From the NCBI GenBank assembly GCA_946406115.1, contig OX291542.1, positions 2,256,959 to 2,320,958 of the forward strand: a stretch of DNA of 64,000 nt, read 5' to 3'. Source of the stretch: Apoda limacodes (lineage: Eukaryota > Arthropoda > Insecta > Lepidoptera > Limacodidae). Made by a program: the position numbers and the translations under genes. The notes beneath the pieces are model-generated. The model saw only the letters and a program-made list of their open reading frames with translations. It ran no database searches and was not told the origin of the DNA. This document shows, one piece after another, positions 46,290 to 56,595 of this stretch (the first letter of the stretch is position 1; every line of letters begins with the position of its first letter).

Positions 46290-48560
46290 TTTTTTTTTAA
46301 TACCACTAAGGTGGCAAACAAGCTTACCCTGATAGTAAGCAGTCACCGTAGCCCATGGACGCTTGCAACACCAGGGGTATCCCTTGCACGTAGCCGACCC
46401 TTCAGAATTCTAATAACTTCTTTCATAAAGAACTCCATACTTTAGTCCTTGCAGAAAACCTTGGCAGGGAGCTCATTCCACAACTTAAGCGTTCCCGGAA
46501 GGGAGGTTACTCTGAAACCGCACTGTACGCGACCATTTAGGTTCTAAAGTGTGAGAATGAATTCCCTGCCGATGGCGAGCGGTGCGATGGTAGTAGGTAG
46601 CCGTGGGCATCATTTCGAACAATTCCTCAGAACACAACCCATTGTACAAGCGGTAGAACACACACAGACTCAGACTTAAGGGCTCGATACCGCAAGTGAG
46701 TTTGGAATCGTCGACAATTCTCACAGCCCGTCGTTGAACCGAGTCAAAAGAGCCAAGCTGGTATCCGGGTGCACCCGCCCAGAGATGGCAGCAGTACTCC
46801 ATATGGGGCCGAACTTGTGGCTTGTAAAGTAACAACCTGTGCCCCGACGTGAAGTACTGCTTCGCTCTGTTGAGTACACCAAGTTTTTTGGACGCCAGCT
46901 TCACCTTATCTTGTAAATGATCTCGGGACTGAACATCGCTGGAGATGTCGACACCAAGGATCCCAATGCTCTTGGAGATGGAGAGGGGAGTGTTCTGGAA
47001 TTGTGGGACTACAGTGAATGGAGTTTTCTTAGCGGTGAACGCGCACTCTTGTGTCTTTGTAGGGTTGAATCGGACCAAGTTTACCCGTCCCCAGTCAGAG
47101 GCCTTGGACAGTGTGGTCTCGATTTGAAACACAAGTTCTCCGCGGTTTTTCTCCACAACGGAACGAGGGAAGTTTGCACGACCCGTGTAAAAAGCGTCTC
47201 CAGTACTGTCATCTGCATAGCAATGTATGTTGTTGATGTCCAACATTTCATTCATATGCAGTAGAAAAGCGTAGGAGACAGCACAGAGCCTTGCGGGACA
47301 CCAGCATTAATGTACATGCTATCAGAGCAACTACCGTCAACTACAGTTCGTATGCGTCTGCCGGACAAAAAGTTAGCCACCCATTTGCACAAACCCTCCG
47401 GCACTCCGTAAGATGGCAACTTCGATAGAAGACCCCGGTGCCAGACCCGATCGAACGCCTTCGCCATGTCCAGGCTACATGACAATGCCTCCCCCTGACT
47501 CTCAATGGCTAGTGCCCATCGGTATGTGATATACACTAGAAGGTCACCAGTCGAACGACCGTGGCGAAAGCCATATTGACGGTCACTGACCCACTTTTCT
47601 GCAAGACCTATTCAATCACGGTCGTTTTTTGACGCCGGCAGCTACTCGCGGGTTAGGAATATAGCATTCAATACCAGCAAGGATTGTCTTAGTGACTACG
47701 GCTGCGCAGACGTCAAGATCTTCTGAGTTAAAGCAGATCTGCCTTCACGGGTACGATGCGTAAAATTCTCGCAATCCATCCCAGTCTGCTGACTTATAGT
47801 GCCACACACGACGCCAATTAGTTGGCCCAGAAGGATCAGGTTGTGTGCATGACACTTCAGTCCGAACGAGACAGTGGTCCGAGGAGTCAAGAGGCGCATC
47901 CACTGAGACGGAGTATCCGTCCGGACGAGTAGTCAGCAGAAGGTCCAGTAAGGAGCTCGTATGTTCCTCTATATCTGGTATCCTCGTTGGAGAAAGTACC
48001 AGCTGAGAGAATCCATAGGTCAGAGCAAATTCATGAGCAGATATCCCAGCATAGTTATTGGTTCGAGAACTGAGCCACTCGCGATGGTGGGCGTTAAAGT
48101 CTCCCAAAATAACTAGTTCTGCTGTGGGATATTGCTCTAGAACTTTGTCAGTCGTCAAACTCAGGTGCGTGAAGAGTAGAGTTACGTCCGTGTCACCGCT
48201 ATGAGACCTGTATAGGCACGCATAGATACGAGTGTGGCCGCCGTAATCTACGCGCACCCACAACATCGACAGGTCCCTGTCTTCAAGGCTATGAAGGCGG
48301 CGACAGCAGATATCCTCCCGGACGAACATACATACACCGGCACGACTCATAAAATTGTGTTCGAGTTTGTAGCCGGGATAGTAAAGGTACGATGTGTCGG
48401 CGAGTCAGGATATCTGCGTCTCCGTTAGAAAAAGAATGGTCCGCTGCGCAGTCTCGAGATGGTAGTGGACTGCGTTAAGATTTGCGTGAATACCCCTGAT
48501 GTTGCAAAAATCCTCATCATATGTGGATGGAGTAGCCGCTGTACAAACTCTTTTCTTTTT
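46290..48560 (-). pseudogene. LINE family A ORF2 and 3' tail (second antisense copy)
   Basis: The reverse strand contains an AP-like endonuclease (48350-47745) with LVILGDFNAHHREWL (catalytic Asp/Asn) and SSDHCLVRTEV, followed by reverse transcriptase (47536-46485) with a palm block SLDMAKAFDRVWH, a GVPQGSVLSPTLF segment and CYADDSTGDAF. The 3' end has the family tail (about 46310-46390) and a T-run representing the poly(A). An internal deletion near 47590 removes the region between the endonuclease and the RT fingers, and small frameshifts separate the segments. Endonuclease and RT catalytic residues are otherwise kept. Confidence 0.85.
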
Positions 48561-49178
48561 CGTCCTCATGGCCATTATATATAAAAAAAGTTACTAAGAC
48601 TTAGGATGAGGATTCACTGCACAGACAGCTTAGAGGGCAAAAGGTCCGGTTCTGAGACTGCCGAAGCTCGCCACAGATGATACGGTTGCTGGCACGGCGG
48701 GCGGAAGGGCCCCTGATCCCCCTCTGTTGTAGTAGCCGGGTCCACTCCGGTCTCCTTCTCCGGCACGACTACCACTTCAGATACTTTACACAGGCTGGCG
48801 GAACATCCAGGGCGGAGATTAAGTGATCCCTGGGTTCGGGATCCCGTTCAACCTGCGGGCGGCCAGCGGTCAGCCGTTTCATCAGGTCTCCCTGACCGCC
48901 GAACCAGCACGCCGCGTCTACGCCGAGCATGACAGCAACAAGCACCGCCGGTCCTCCGCTGTCCACGCAGCGAATCCTCAAAGAGCTCTGGCAACCTTAC
49001 TCACCGCCAGGAACACAACACTTCTCAATGTTAGTGTTATTATGGCCGCGGTTTTCTGTAAGGTGGAGGTACTTCCCCAGTTCGGGCCGCTCATTCGAGC
49101 AAGTATTCGCTATGCCCTACTTTAGTTGTTCGGGTGGCTTATTCGAGCGAGTACTTGCAGTGCCCTACCTCTCTTGAT
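48561..49178 (-). mobile_element. 5' region of the second LINE family A copy
   Basis: Homologous to 8561-9070, and longer near 48870-48900. There is no readable ORF1. It ends at the 100-bp LTR repeat at about 49180. Confidence 0.6.
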
Positions 49179-49429
49179 TGATATGATAAAAAATGCTTTA
49201 ATTGTAAAAATGCTGATTTTGCTAAATTGTTAATAATTTATTATTGCTGTGAGCACACGCTACAATGCTCGAAACGTAAATGTTTCCAAATTATAAGAAA
49301 CGCATCGTGTAGAAAAATGCTGACGCCCGCGATGTACGGTTAGACCGTACAAGTTAAAAGTTAAAAGTTGTGGTATTAGTGCAGAGTGAGTGAATAGCGT
49401 AGTGTAAAAATCCTAGGTCTGTGGAGTGA

Positions 49430-49603
49430 ATAGACAAAATCGTTGGTGACTGGCAAAATATCGCATCTGAAGCATATCTACGAATATCTTTGAAAACGAC
49501 AGAAAGTTTATCAATATAAAGGTGCTAATAATCCACTCAAAGAACTGGCTAAATTAGCATTGCATATTTTGGTTTTACCTCATTCTAACGCGGATGTCAT
49601 GAA
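49430..49603 (+). pseudogene. hAT transposase C-terminal dimerisation fragment
   Basis: DWQNIASEAYLRI in one frame is followed, after a stop and frame change, by QYKGANNPLKELAKLALHIL and VLPHSNADVMN. The latter resembles the hAT dimerisation segment '-LA-LAL-ILVLPHSNAEVERVFS'. It is cut off by a T-run at 49603. Confidence 0.55.
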
Positions 49604-49699
49604 TTTTTTTTTTTTTTTTACACTTCGGCGCTCTTTTTCAAAAAACAAAACCAATCTGGCGCGTTTTCGAAGTCCATTTAGCGCGCTACCGCAAGAGAG

Positions 49700-49860
49700 C
49701 AGCGTTGCCAACTAAGTGGTTTCACCACTAGATCTGTTGGATTGAGACCCCGTGCTGGTGGCCAAAATTTGTATCTGGTGGCTAGTGGATTTTTAGTGGG
49801 CAATTTTGAGGATGATAGTATTCAAAAAAAACAACAGTCACAACATTCGGGGACGGCCGC
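49700..49860 (+). mobile_element. 5' end of a hAT-type element related to 51194-55846
   Basis: CAGCGTTGCCAACTAAGTGG, then TTTCACCACTAGATCTG, then GGTGGCCAAAATTTGTATCT match the left end of the larger element, without the insertion present there. The right end is not found in this window. Confidence 0.6.
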
Positions 49861-50329
49861 GATAAAGCATTTGCATAGCATTTTTTATCAACTCATGCAA
49901 TTATAAAACAGCTGCTTACGTATTCGTCCGATTTACGAGCAGCTCGGCTCGATCCGTGCGAGCTTCGTACAGTCGTACCATATACATACACGTTAAGGTT
50001 CAACTCGTCGCGGGCTCGAACTCACTCGTGAACGCGGCCAAAAAGCACGCTGTCTCACCTAGCATCATGTCTAAAAGAGATAGAATCAGTTATGAGCAGT
50101 TAACAACTAGTCTACACGCATACGTCTAGTCGCACGTGCTAAATTCGACGGTATATAAATATGATAATGAAAGTAGGTATTTTGATGATAGGATATATAA
50201 ATCAAAGTCTGAAAAAATATAACAACTTTTATGTGATATAAAGTATCTACTTATTAAATCCAAGTTTCGAGTAGAAACACAATAAGTTTTTCAATACTAC
50301 ATTCCCATTCAGTTTCGGCAGCGCGACGA
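49861..50329. other. No supported gene
   Basis: Unassigned sequence with short GC-rich patches (GAGCAGCTCGGCTCGATC near 49937). Confidence 0.4.
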
Positions 50330-50930
50330 CCAGATGCGACCAGTGCGGCGGACTGGAGAAGAATGCCGTTGGTTTTTTTTTTCTGAACTGACTATGCAGT
50401 TGGCTGTTGCAGCCATTACTGCTTCACCGGGCTTTTTGGGGCGAGACTCTGAAGGAGCCTCAGCCCATATAGCGCCCAACGCTCAAGGGCTCCCCGCGGG
50501 GGACGCCTCGGCTTGGGTTGTCACTCTCGGGGGCGTCCCTTCGACCGGCGTGAGTCTCGAACCCGAAGGTGAGTCACCGCCAGGAGGGGAGTTCCCCGTT
50601 ACGCGGGTACGGTTGCGATTGAGTGGGGGCGAGAAGCGCCCCGGCACTCTTTGATACCTCGTGTATTCTTGTGGGCGCCGACGAACCCGGGGACGTTGGC
50701 GTCGTGTTTAGAGGGAGGCCCTATTCGGGGAGGTCGTAGAGACTAATCTCGCTATCCGGACAGCGAGATCGTCATCTGGGGCCGTTAGTACGTGCCGAGG
50801 TCGCCTAACTATAGTTTTACGACCGTGCCCAGGTCGATCGGGGGGATGGGATAGACAGTGCCTTATATAGGTGACTTATCTGTCCATCCCAACCATCACC
50901 AGCAACGCGGGTGTCGTTTCAGTCCTTTTT
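50330..50930 (+). other. Unidentified GC-rich block
   Basis: The composition stands out sharply from the AT-rich surroundings. A 106-codon open stretch (50334-50654) exists, but its product is rich in Gly/Pro/Arg and resembles nothing I know, so GC content alone may explain it. It could be the 5' UTR of a GC-rich LINE or a structured transcript. No terminal repeats are visible. Confidence 0.4.
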
Positions 50931-51225
50931 ATTTGACAAAAACACTACGTGCTAACGCAGCCGCGTGTCTGCACTATTTTAAATTAATGACCATTACAAT
51001 ATTAACATAAGTATTATAATATTATTATTTACTTATTACCTTATTATCATAAATTTCACATTTTTGGCGCCATTATTGGCGTCGTAATATATTTATGCTA
51101 GGCTATATGGATGAAATTTCCAACAGCCTTCCGGAGCTTCTTCAGAAGCCCGGACAACTGAAAAAAAAAATATGTTATCCTAAACGTAGTGATCAGCGTT
51201 GCCAACTTAGTGGTTTCACCACTAG

Positions 51226-51728
51226 CCCGTGACGCGTCCTAGGTCCCACTGTGGGCTCTAAGCGACTCTTGTCGCGGAGGGAATTTTTTCAGGACGACTT
51301 TTATCAGACAGGCTAATTGTAAGTATTCAGAAGTGAAGCCAATGGCCTGTCCTACGTTCTATTATTTTTGGGTGGACAATATTTTGTGTGTTTAACATTT
51401 TATTATCGCAAATTGTTTGGTAATTTGATCCGGCCGCCATTTTGTGTTGGATTTTGGATTTTATTAACAGTAGCATAGTGTTTATTTTGACCCCGGGTAA
51501 GGTGCTATTTGACAAAAACTATGCCTTTTTTAGTAAATAAACTTACTATGGCTAAAGTAATAAGGTGAGCTTATTCTTATTACTTTTTTTTATACTGTAT
51601 ATATTAGGGAACATACCTAAAAATAAATAAAGAGGAATAAACATAATATAGTTAGGTGCATATCACTTTGTACGCGGCAAGGGCGGATAATTTCCTTAGT
51701 ACGGGTGACGCTTGACGCGCTAGATCTG
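51226..51728. mobile_element. Insertion inside the hAT-type element's left end
   Basis: Comparison with 49700-49750 shows the left terminus is interrupted after CACCACTAG and resumes at CTAGATCTGGTGG. The inserted segment starts CCCGTGACGCGTCCTAGG and ends GTGACGCTTGACGCG, with CTAG duplicated at the junctions. The type of this insert is unknown and it has no coding potential. Confidence 0.55.
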
Positions 51729-52453
51729 GTGGTTTGGGACCCCCTGCTGGTGGCCAAAATTTGTATTTGGTGGCTAGTGGATTTTTTAGTGGGCAATTTT
51801 TAGGTTGATAGTTATCAAAAACAAAGAAAAATTTTGCTAAATAAAGACAATATTGCACTCGGTAATTATAGTCCTACTCATAACATATAGGGAAAGGAAA
51901 ATAAAAATGATATATTGGTAACAATGATTATTGTCCCCGTAAACCAGAGATGTATAACTGACTCCCGTAGCTCGCTAGATAAAATTTAGGATCACAAATT
52001 ATTAGATTGTACTATATAGGACAGACTTCTAGGTAATGAAGAGATCGCTTATAATGAATGAACGGAAATATTGTAGATAGACGAACGGAACTTTGTTGGG
52101 TTACTAAATCAGGTTTCGTTATCTGGCTGTTGTAAAAACTATAGGTAATTCTTTACTTTCCGAGAACGTGAGATTTTTGCGTAATAAAAATTTCTATTGA
52201 TAGAATACCACATTTATGTACAAAGATGAAATTTAGAAACTCTCAGAGGAAACTAGTTTTTTCGGAAAATAAATAAATTCATTTCATACAAAATCATGTG
52301 TAATGGCTTACACAAAAATAAATATCTACAAAAACAAAACGCATGAGAGAAAAACATACAAAAACATAACATGTTGCCAGTATTCAACAATCGAGTACTT
52401 ACTCTGTAAAGTAATAATCGAGAAAAAAAAAATCTAAGTAAAATTTTAAGTAC

Positions 52454-52817
52454 TACTTATTTAGTATAGTCACGGTAACCCACTTTGGTACATGAAAACT
52501 TGCGCACGAAGTCAAGCGGAGCACATGAAAATTAGCGCGCGAAGCCGAGCGGAGCGTGCCGCGGCAGCGGCCGGCGAGCGGCAGAAACAAATTGTACCTG
52601 TGTCACTCAGATCAATAAACCAGTGTTTACCCTGCCCCCCCCCCCCCTATTCCTGCCAAACAATTCTAAATAAGTAGAAATTGGTTCTGACGCTCGCTGG
52701 CCGCTGCCGCGGCACGCTCCGCTCGGCTTCACGCGCAAATTTCCATATGCTCCGCTTGGCTTTGTGCGCAAGTTTTCATGTTCCAAAGTGGGTCGACGTG
52801 ACTATACTAAATAAGTA
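52454..52817. mobile_element. GC-rich palindromic MITE, ~140-bp arms
   Basis: The left arm (52454-52592) and right arm (52678-52817) are reverse complements, with TACTTATTTAGTATAGTCAC at the ends and GAGCGTGCCGCGGCAGCGGC near the centre. The spacer contains a 13-base C-run (about 52636-52648). A partial, diverged second copy follows immediately (52815-53110). Confidence 0.85.
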
Positions 52818-53110
52818 GAAATTGGTTCTGGCGCTCCGCTTGGCTTTGAGCGCAAGTTTTTATATTGCAACCAACTTGTACTTATTTAGTGTAGTCACGG
52901 CAACCCACTTTGGAACATAAAAACTTGTGCGCAAAATCAAGCGTACCTGTGTCACTCAGATCAATAAACCAGTGTCTACCCTGTCCCCCCTACTCGTGCC
53001 AAACAATTCTTAATTAGAACAATTTGTTTCTGGCACTTCGCCAGCCTCTGCCGCGGTACGCTTCGCTCGGCTCGTGCGGTGTTCACCATGTAACCTAATG
53101 GCTCGTCGCT
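52818..53110. repeat. Partial second copy of the palindromic MITE
   Basis: It repeats AAATTGGTTCTGGCGCTCCG, TAGTGTAGTCACGGCAACCC and GTGTCACTCAGATCAATAAA in the same order, with deletions in both arms and a shortened C-run. Confidence 0.7.
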
Positions 53111-53227
53111 TCGCTCCTCACCATCTAATTTGGCAAGGTTTGGATTCGCAGCCAGTTTCCTGATTGTATTCGAGAATATAAATATGCTTGTCTATCAATT
53201 AAAATTAGAGAAAAGTAAAATCGATTG

Positions 53228-53695
53228 AATCCTTATTGGTCGAACCGTGGTCCAAGCCTCATATGCAGTTTGCTTGAGAATTTTAGCTTCTTTACAAGAC
53301 CTATTAAACCACGGTCTCTTTTTGACATATGCAGCTACTTGAGGGTTAGAAATGTAACATTCCATGCCAGCGAAGATCGTCTCAGTGACTGCGGCTGCGC
53401 AGATGTCAGGATCTTCTGAGCTGAAGCAGAGCTGCCTCCACGGGTACGATGCATAAAAATCCCGCAATCCATCACAATCTGCTGACTTATAATGCCACAC
53501 ACAACGCCAATTAATTGGCGCAGAGGAAACGGTTAGTGTGCATGACACTTGATTCCGGGCAAGAGAGTGGTCAAAGGAGCCAAGAGGCGCATCCACTGAG
53601 ACGGAATATCAGTTCGGACGTGTAGTTAGCACTCCTAGCCTCTATATCAGGTATGCTCGTTGGAGAAAGTACCAGTTGAGAGAATTTTATTTGAG
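53228..53695 (-). pseudogene. LINE family A endonuclease fragment
   Basis: The reverse strand aligns with the endonuclease C-terminus and linker of the other family A copies (53596-53195): VSCTLTVSSAPINWRCVWHY and DCDGLRDFYASYPWRQL. The SDH catalytic motif reads FDH. It is truncated at both ends and lies within the hAT-type element. Confidence 0.8.
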
Positions 53696-54768
53696 TAATT
53701 GTAAAGAATAAAAACCAAATTTAATTGATAAGTCTCAATTTTTTTTATTAAAAGTATCTAAATTTACCAAATTTAACATTATTTAGTAATAATACTAAAA
53801 CTATAAGAACATTAAATATAGGAACTATTTGTAAGTAGACTTCTGGTGAACTAAACACCCTCATAAAAACCAAGTATTTTATATTATTTTTCATCATGCA
53901 ACCTCTTACAATTCACCCCCACCGGGCGTGTAATAAATATTAACGGTGCGTAAGATGCGGACAAATGTGCGATCACCTTTGGATGGCTATGAATAATTAT
54001 TTTATAAATATTCTATACATGTATAATTACATAATTCGATACTGATGCCGTCGGTCGCCACCTTGTTAAGCTCTATGGTAACTAAATGTCTACATATTTT
54101 ACGCAAAATACTTTCCAAATCCTCATTAAACAACGAAATAATGGTACTCAGTAAATCAAGACAAAAAAATGCAAGCTATGTTTTAAATTGTTTTTTATTT
54201 CGTAAAATTCTCAACTTAAACTGATAAAATATGTATATGACAACAATGCAGTAAAATTTATCATAATTTACCTGTGAAATGTATACTTATTCGAATTATT
54301 ATCTGTTGTGACTTCACATTTGCTCACAGCACAAGACACCATAGTTACCTACAAAATTAATAGTTTTTATGTTAATCCAGGATTATTTAAAAAAAAACCA
54401 TTCGCCTTAAGAGAAACGCTATGTCCTCTTGCGGTCATATAATTTTATACTTTTTTATCATAATATTAATGAACGTGTTTCTATTTATGCCGCAGTTAGA
54501 GCTTCTGATAGACTTCATTATATATACGCATGATGTCAGCGCTATGTAAATCACTATCGTAACTAAATGATTACATATTTTACACAAAATATCCTCCAAA
54601 TCTTGATTTAGCAACGAAATATGGTATCAAGTCTATAGAAAAACATGTAAACTACGATTCAAATGGTTTTTTCGTTGATTTTTCAGCTGTATTAGATGAA
54701 ATATTCAATCAACAATGCAGTTATTCTGATAATTCCGTCTTGTAAATAAACATTGGCTCACACTAGAA
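53696..54768. repeat. Non-coding hAT interior with diverged direct repeats
   Basis: A block of the form 'ATGGTAACTAAATG-TACATATTTTACGCAAAATA' near 54072-54115 recurs near 54555-54605 and again near 55490-55530 (ACACAAAATATCCCCCAAAT). There is no coding signal. Confidence 0.55.
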
Positions 54769-55166
54769 GGCTGCGGTCCGAATTGCGCCGAAAGTGCCGA
54801 TAGCGCCATCGGCGCGCCCATAAGTCGGTTCGAATTGCGCTCACGGCACTTACAAACCTGCCTCTTGAATCATATGACGTCATTAGTGACGTCATATCCG
54901 CGAGCTAACAGTGCCTTCGGTGAAGAGGAAGGGCGTCGTAAGCACGGTCAACAAACGTCAAACTGACACAAAGGTTTGTTACTCTTTGGTTTAAACTGAT
55001 GGTTTAGTATGTCAAAATTATATATTTTAGGTTAACTTTTGAGCGCACTTACGACTTGGTCCGATTTGAAAACGTCACTCATGACCGTAAGTGCGAATTT
55101 CAATTCGGTCCACTCATAATCGCGCCTACGCTCGTAAGTCTTGTGAGCGCAATTCGGTCCGCAGCC
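54769..55166. mobile_element. MITE with 20-bp TIRs and a central CRE-like palindrome
   Basis: GGCTGCGGTCCGAATTGCGC opens it, and its reverse complement with one mismatch closes it. Inside, ATATGACGTCATTAGTGACG followed by TCATAT (54872-54897) is a near-perfect palindrome with two TGACGTCA-type half-elements. The flanks share only GAA, too short to assign a superfamily. Confidence 0.75.
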
Positions 55167-55341
55167 GAAGACAGACGGATTAATGACGGATTACAGACAG
55201 AAAAAGAAAATTCCAGTCACAGGAAACAAATGACGACCTTACCGAATCTTATCGCGGGAGACATTGACATATTTTCTTCTGTCTTATTTTGTTTTGGGCT
55301 CTATGCTCTTAATTTGGATTTCTCGCTTCCACGCTTTATTG

Positions 55342-55423
55342 GTTTTTTTTTTCTTGTGCGGAGATTGAACCTGCACCCATCGTTTCCGTAGATAGTCTTC
55401 ACTACCAACAGAGCCAAGGAGCC
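55342..55423 (-). mobile_element. tRNA-derived SINE head with A- and B-box
   Basis: Reverse strand: TGGCTCTGTTGGTAGTG (A-box, 55401-55416 region) and GGTTCAATCTCC (B-box, 55360-55371) are spaced about as in a tRNA gene, followed by a short A-run (55342-55352). The acceptor ends do not pair and no tRNA cloverleaf is complete, so this is a SINE head rather than a tRNA. Confidence 0.65.
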
Positions 55424-55931
55424 GTCAAAAGTATATATCGTTGCTGCAAAAAGAACTCCTAATAGACTTTATTATCGATATCGATACGCATTTACACAAA
55501 ATATCCCCCAAATTATGATTTAGCAATGAAATGTGGTCTTTTGAACGTAGTGAAAAAATCCTATGTCTGTGGTTAAAACCATCGTTATGTAAAAATCTCA
55601 CGTTCTTGGAAAGTAAAGAATTACCCGGGCTTCAAATAGTTTTTCTTGTTTTTACAAAATTTACTATCATTGAATATTGACTCAATATTCCTTTGTTTTT
55701 AAATAAAAAAATAGCTTTTCATATAAATTCATAATTTAGTGGTTTTTTTTAGTGGTTACATATTATACGCTAAAAAATCTTGTGGTTTTTAGGTGGTTTT
55801 AGGTCCTACATCTAGTGGGCTTGCAAAAAGTTTGCTGGCAACACTGGTAGTGATAACATTCTCTTTGGTTAATGTGTGTGTAATGTATTTTGTATTTCAT
55901 ATGTTAAATTTAAACTCTACAAAATTTTAAG

Positions 55932-56128
55932 ATGTTTCGATCCAGTAATGATGTGTGGCAAGCAAATCCTATAACTGAAAAAGATGATTCAGAAAATGAT
56001 ACCTTTGCATGCGACTATTGCTCAGATGAACACGCCAGTGAAACAGAAACCGAAATTCATAGAAGGTCCTCTCATATGTCTGAGCTTTGCAAGCTTATAT
56101 ACAATCCTGCTAAAAGTACCTGCAAGGT
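55932..56128 (+). CDS. Candidate host exon: C2H2 zinc-finger protein N-terminus
   Basis: An ATG at 55932 opens 66 codons that include CDYCSDEHASETETEIHRRS then SH: Cys-X2-Cys followed by two His at finger-like spacing. The exon would end at ACCTGCAAG|GTAAGA (56128/56129), a near-consensus splice donor. Codons are not repeated elsewhere in the window and no mobile-element similarity is evident. It lies 78 bp downstream of the hAT-type element. Later exons are not identified; the downstream sequence would be an intron containing LINEs. It could also be a chance frame or part of an unrecognised element. The frame itself continues to 56180 without splicing. Confidence 0.45.
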
Positions 56129-56595
56129 AAGAACCCAACCGCTTGATGCGGCAAGTTGCGATGCATTCTCCAAATTGTAATGCATCAGATTTTGTATGTG
56201 CTTTTGAATTGAAAAAAATTTGTTAAGAATTATAGGCCTTGTAATTTTCTAAAGGATTGAGTTGAAGGCTATAGTGCGTGGGGTTTCATATACCTAAGTT
56301 TCACCATTCCATGTGGTAACGCACCTCAGCAAATCTGTAGCAAACTACAGATATACTTTCATTGTGTCATTCACACACCTTAAATTTCGAGAAAAATGCA
56401 TGAAATTTCACCAAAGTGCATAGTAGGCCTAATAAATCCGATAACTGTTTTGACATTTCATGCATTTGATTTTGATGTTTCAATATTTATAGTTCCATAA
56501 CCAAAACCTAATCTTATGTAGTTAATCTGTATCTTCATCATATCTGTGCATTCTTCTGTTTTTTAAACATTAGGGTTCCCTAGTCCAACATTCTT
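56129..56595. other. No supported gene (possible intron)
   Basis: AT-rich; it would be intron sequence if the preceding exon is real. Confidence 0.4.

Larger units (their letters stand above)
45965..49351 (-). repeat. BEL/Pao LTR split by a LINE insertion
   Basis: The LTR appears to start (reverse strand) at 49351 with the palindrome TGTACGGT-CTA-ACCGTACA and end near 45965-45975 at the TGGTCCTTCGAG boundary. A ~100-bp tandem unit (ATAAAAATGCTTAAATTGTA, CACGCTACAATGCTCGAA) occurs at 46121, 46222 and 49185, placing the flanks of LINE copy 46290-49178 inside the LTR. Without the LINE the LTR would be about 490 bp. The matching 3' LTR was not found. Confidence 0.55.
51194..55846. mobile_element. 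Non-autonomous hAT-type element with perfect 8-bp target duplication
   Basis: The left end is CAGCGTTGCCAAC and the right end, reversed, is CAGTGTTGCCAGC. GTAGTGAT flanks both (51186-51193 and 55847-55854), and eight bases is the hAT size. A subterminal inverted repeat (52145-52178 against 55591-55623) matches at 33 of 34 positions. No transposase is present. The interior holds a LINE A fragment, two palindromic elements, a SINE and three diverged copies of a sequence with ACACAAAATATCCTCCAAAT, so its 4.65 kb are largely later insertions. Confidence 0.8.

Noticed and set aside
50334..50654. 106-codon frame in the GC-rich block
   Set aside because: High GC depletes stop codons; the composition is low-complexity and no homology is recognised.
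55342..55423. Possible functional tRNA gene
   Set aside because: A- and B-boxes exist but acceptor ends do not pair and an A-run follows, so it was called a SINE head.
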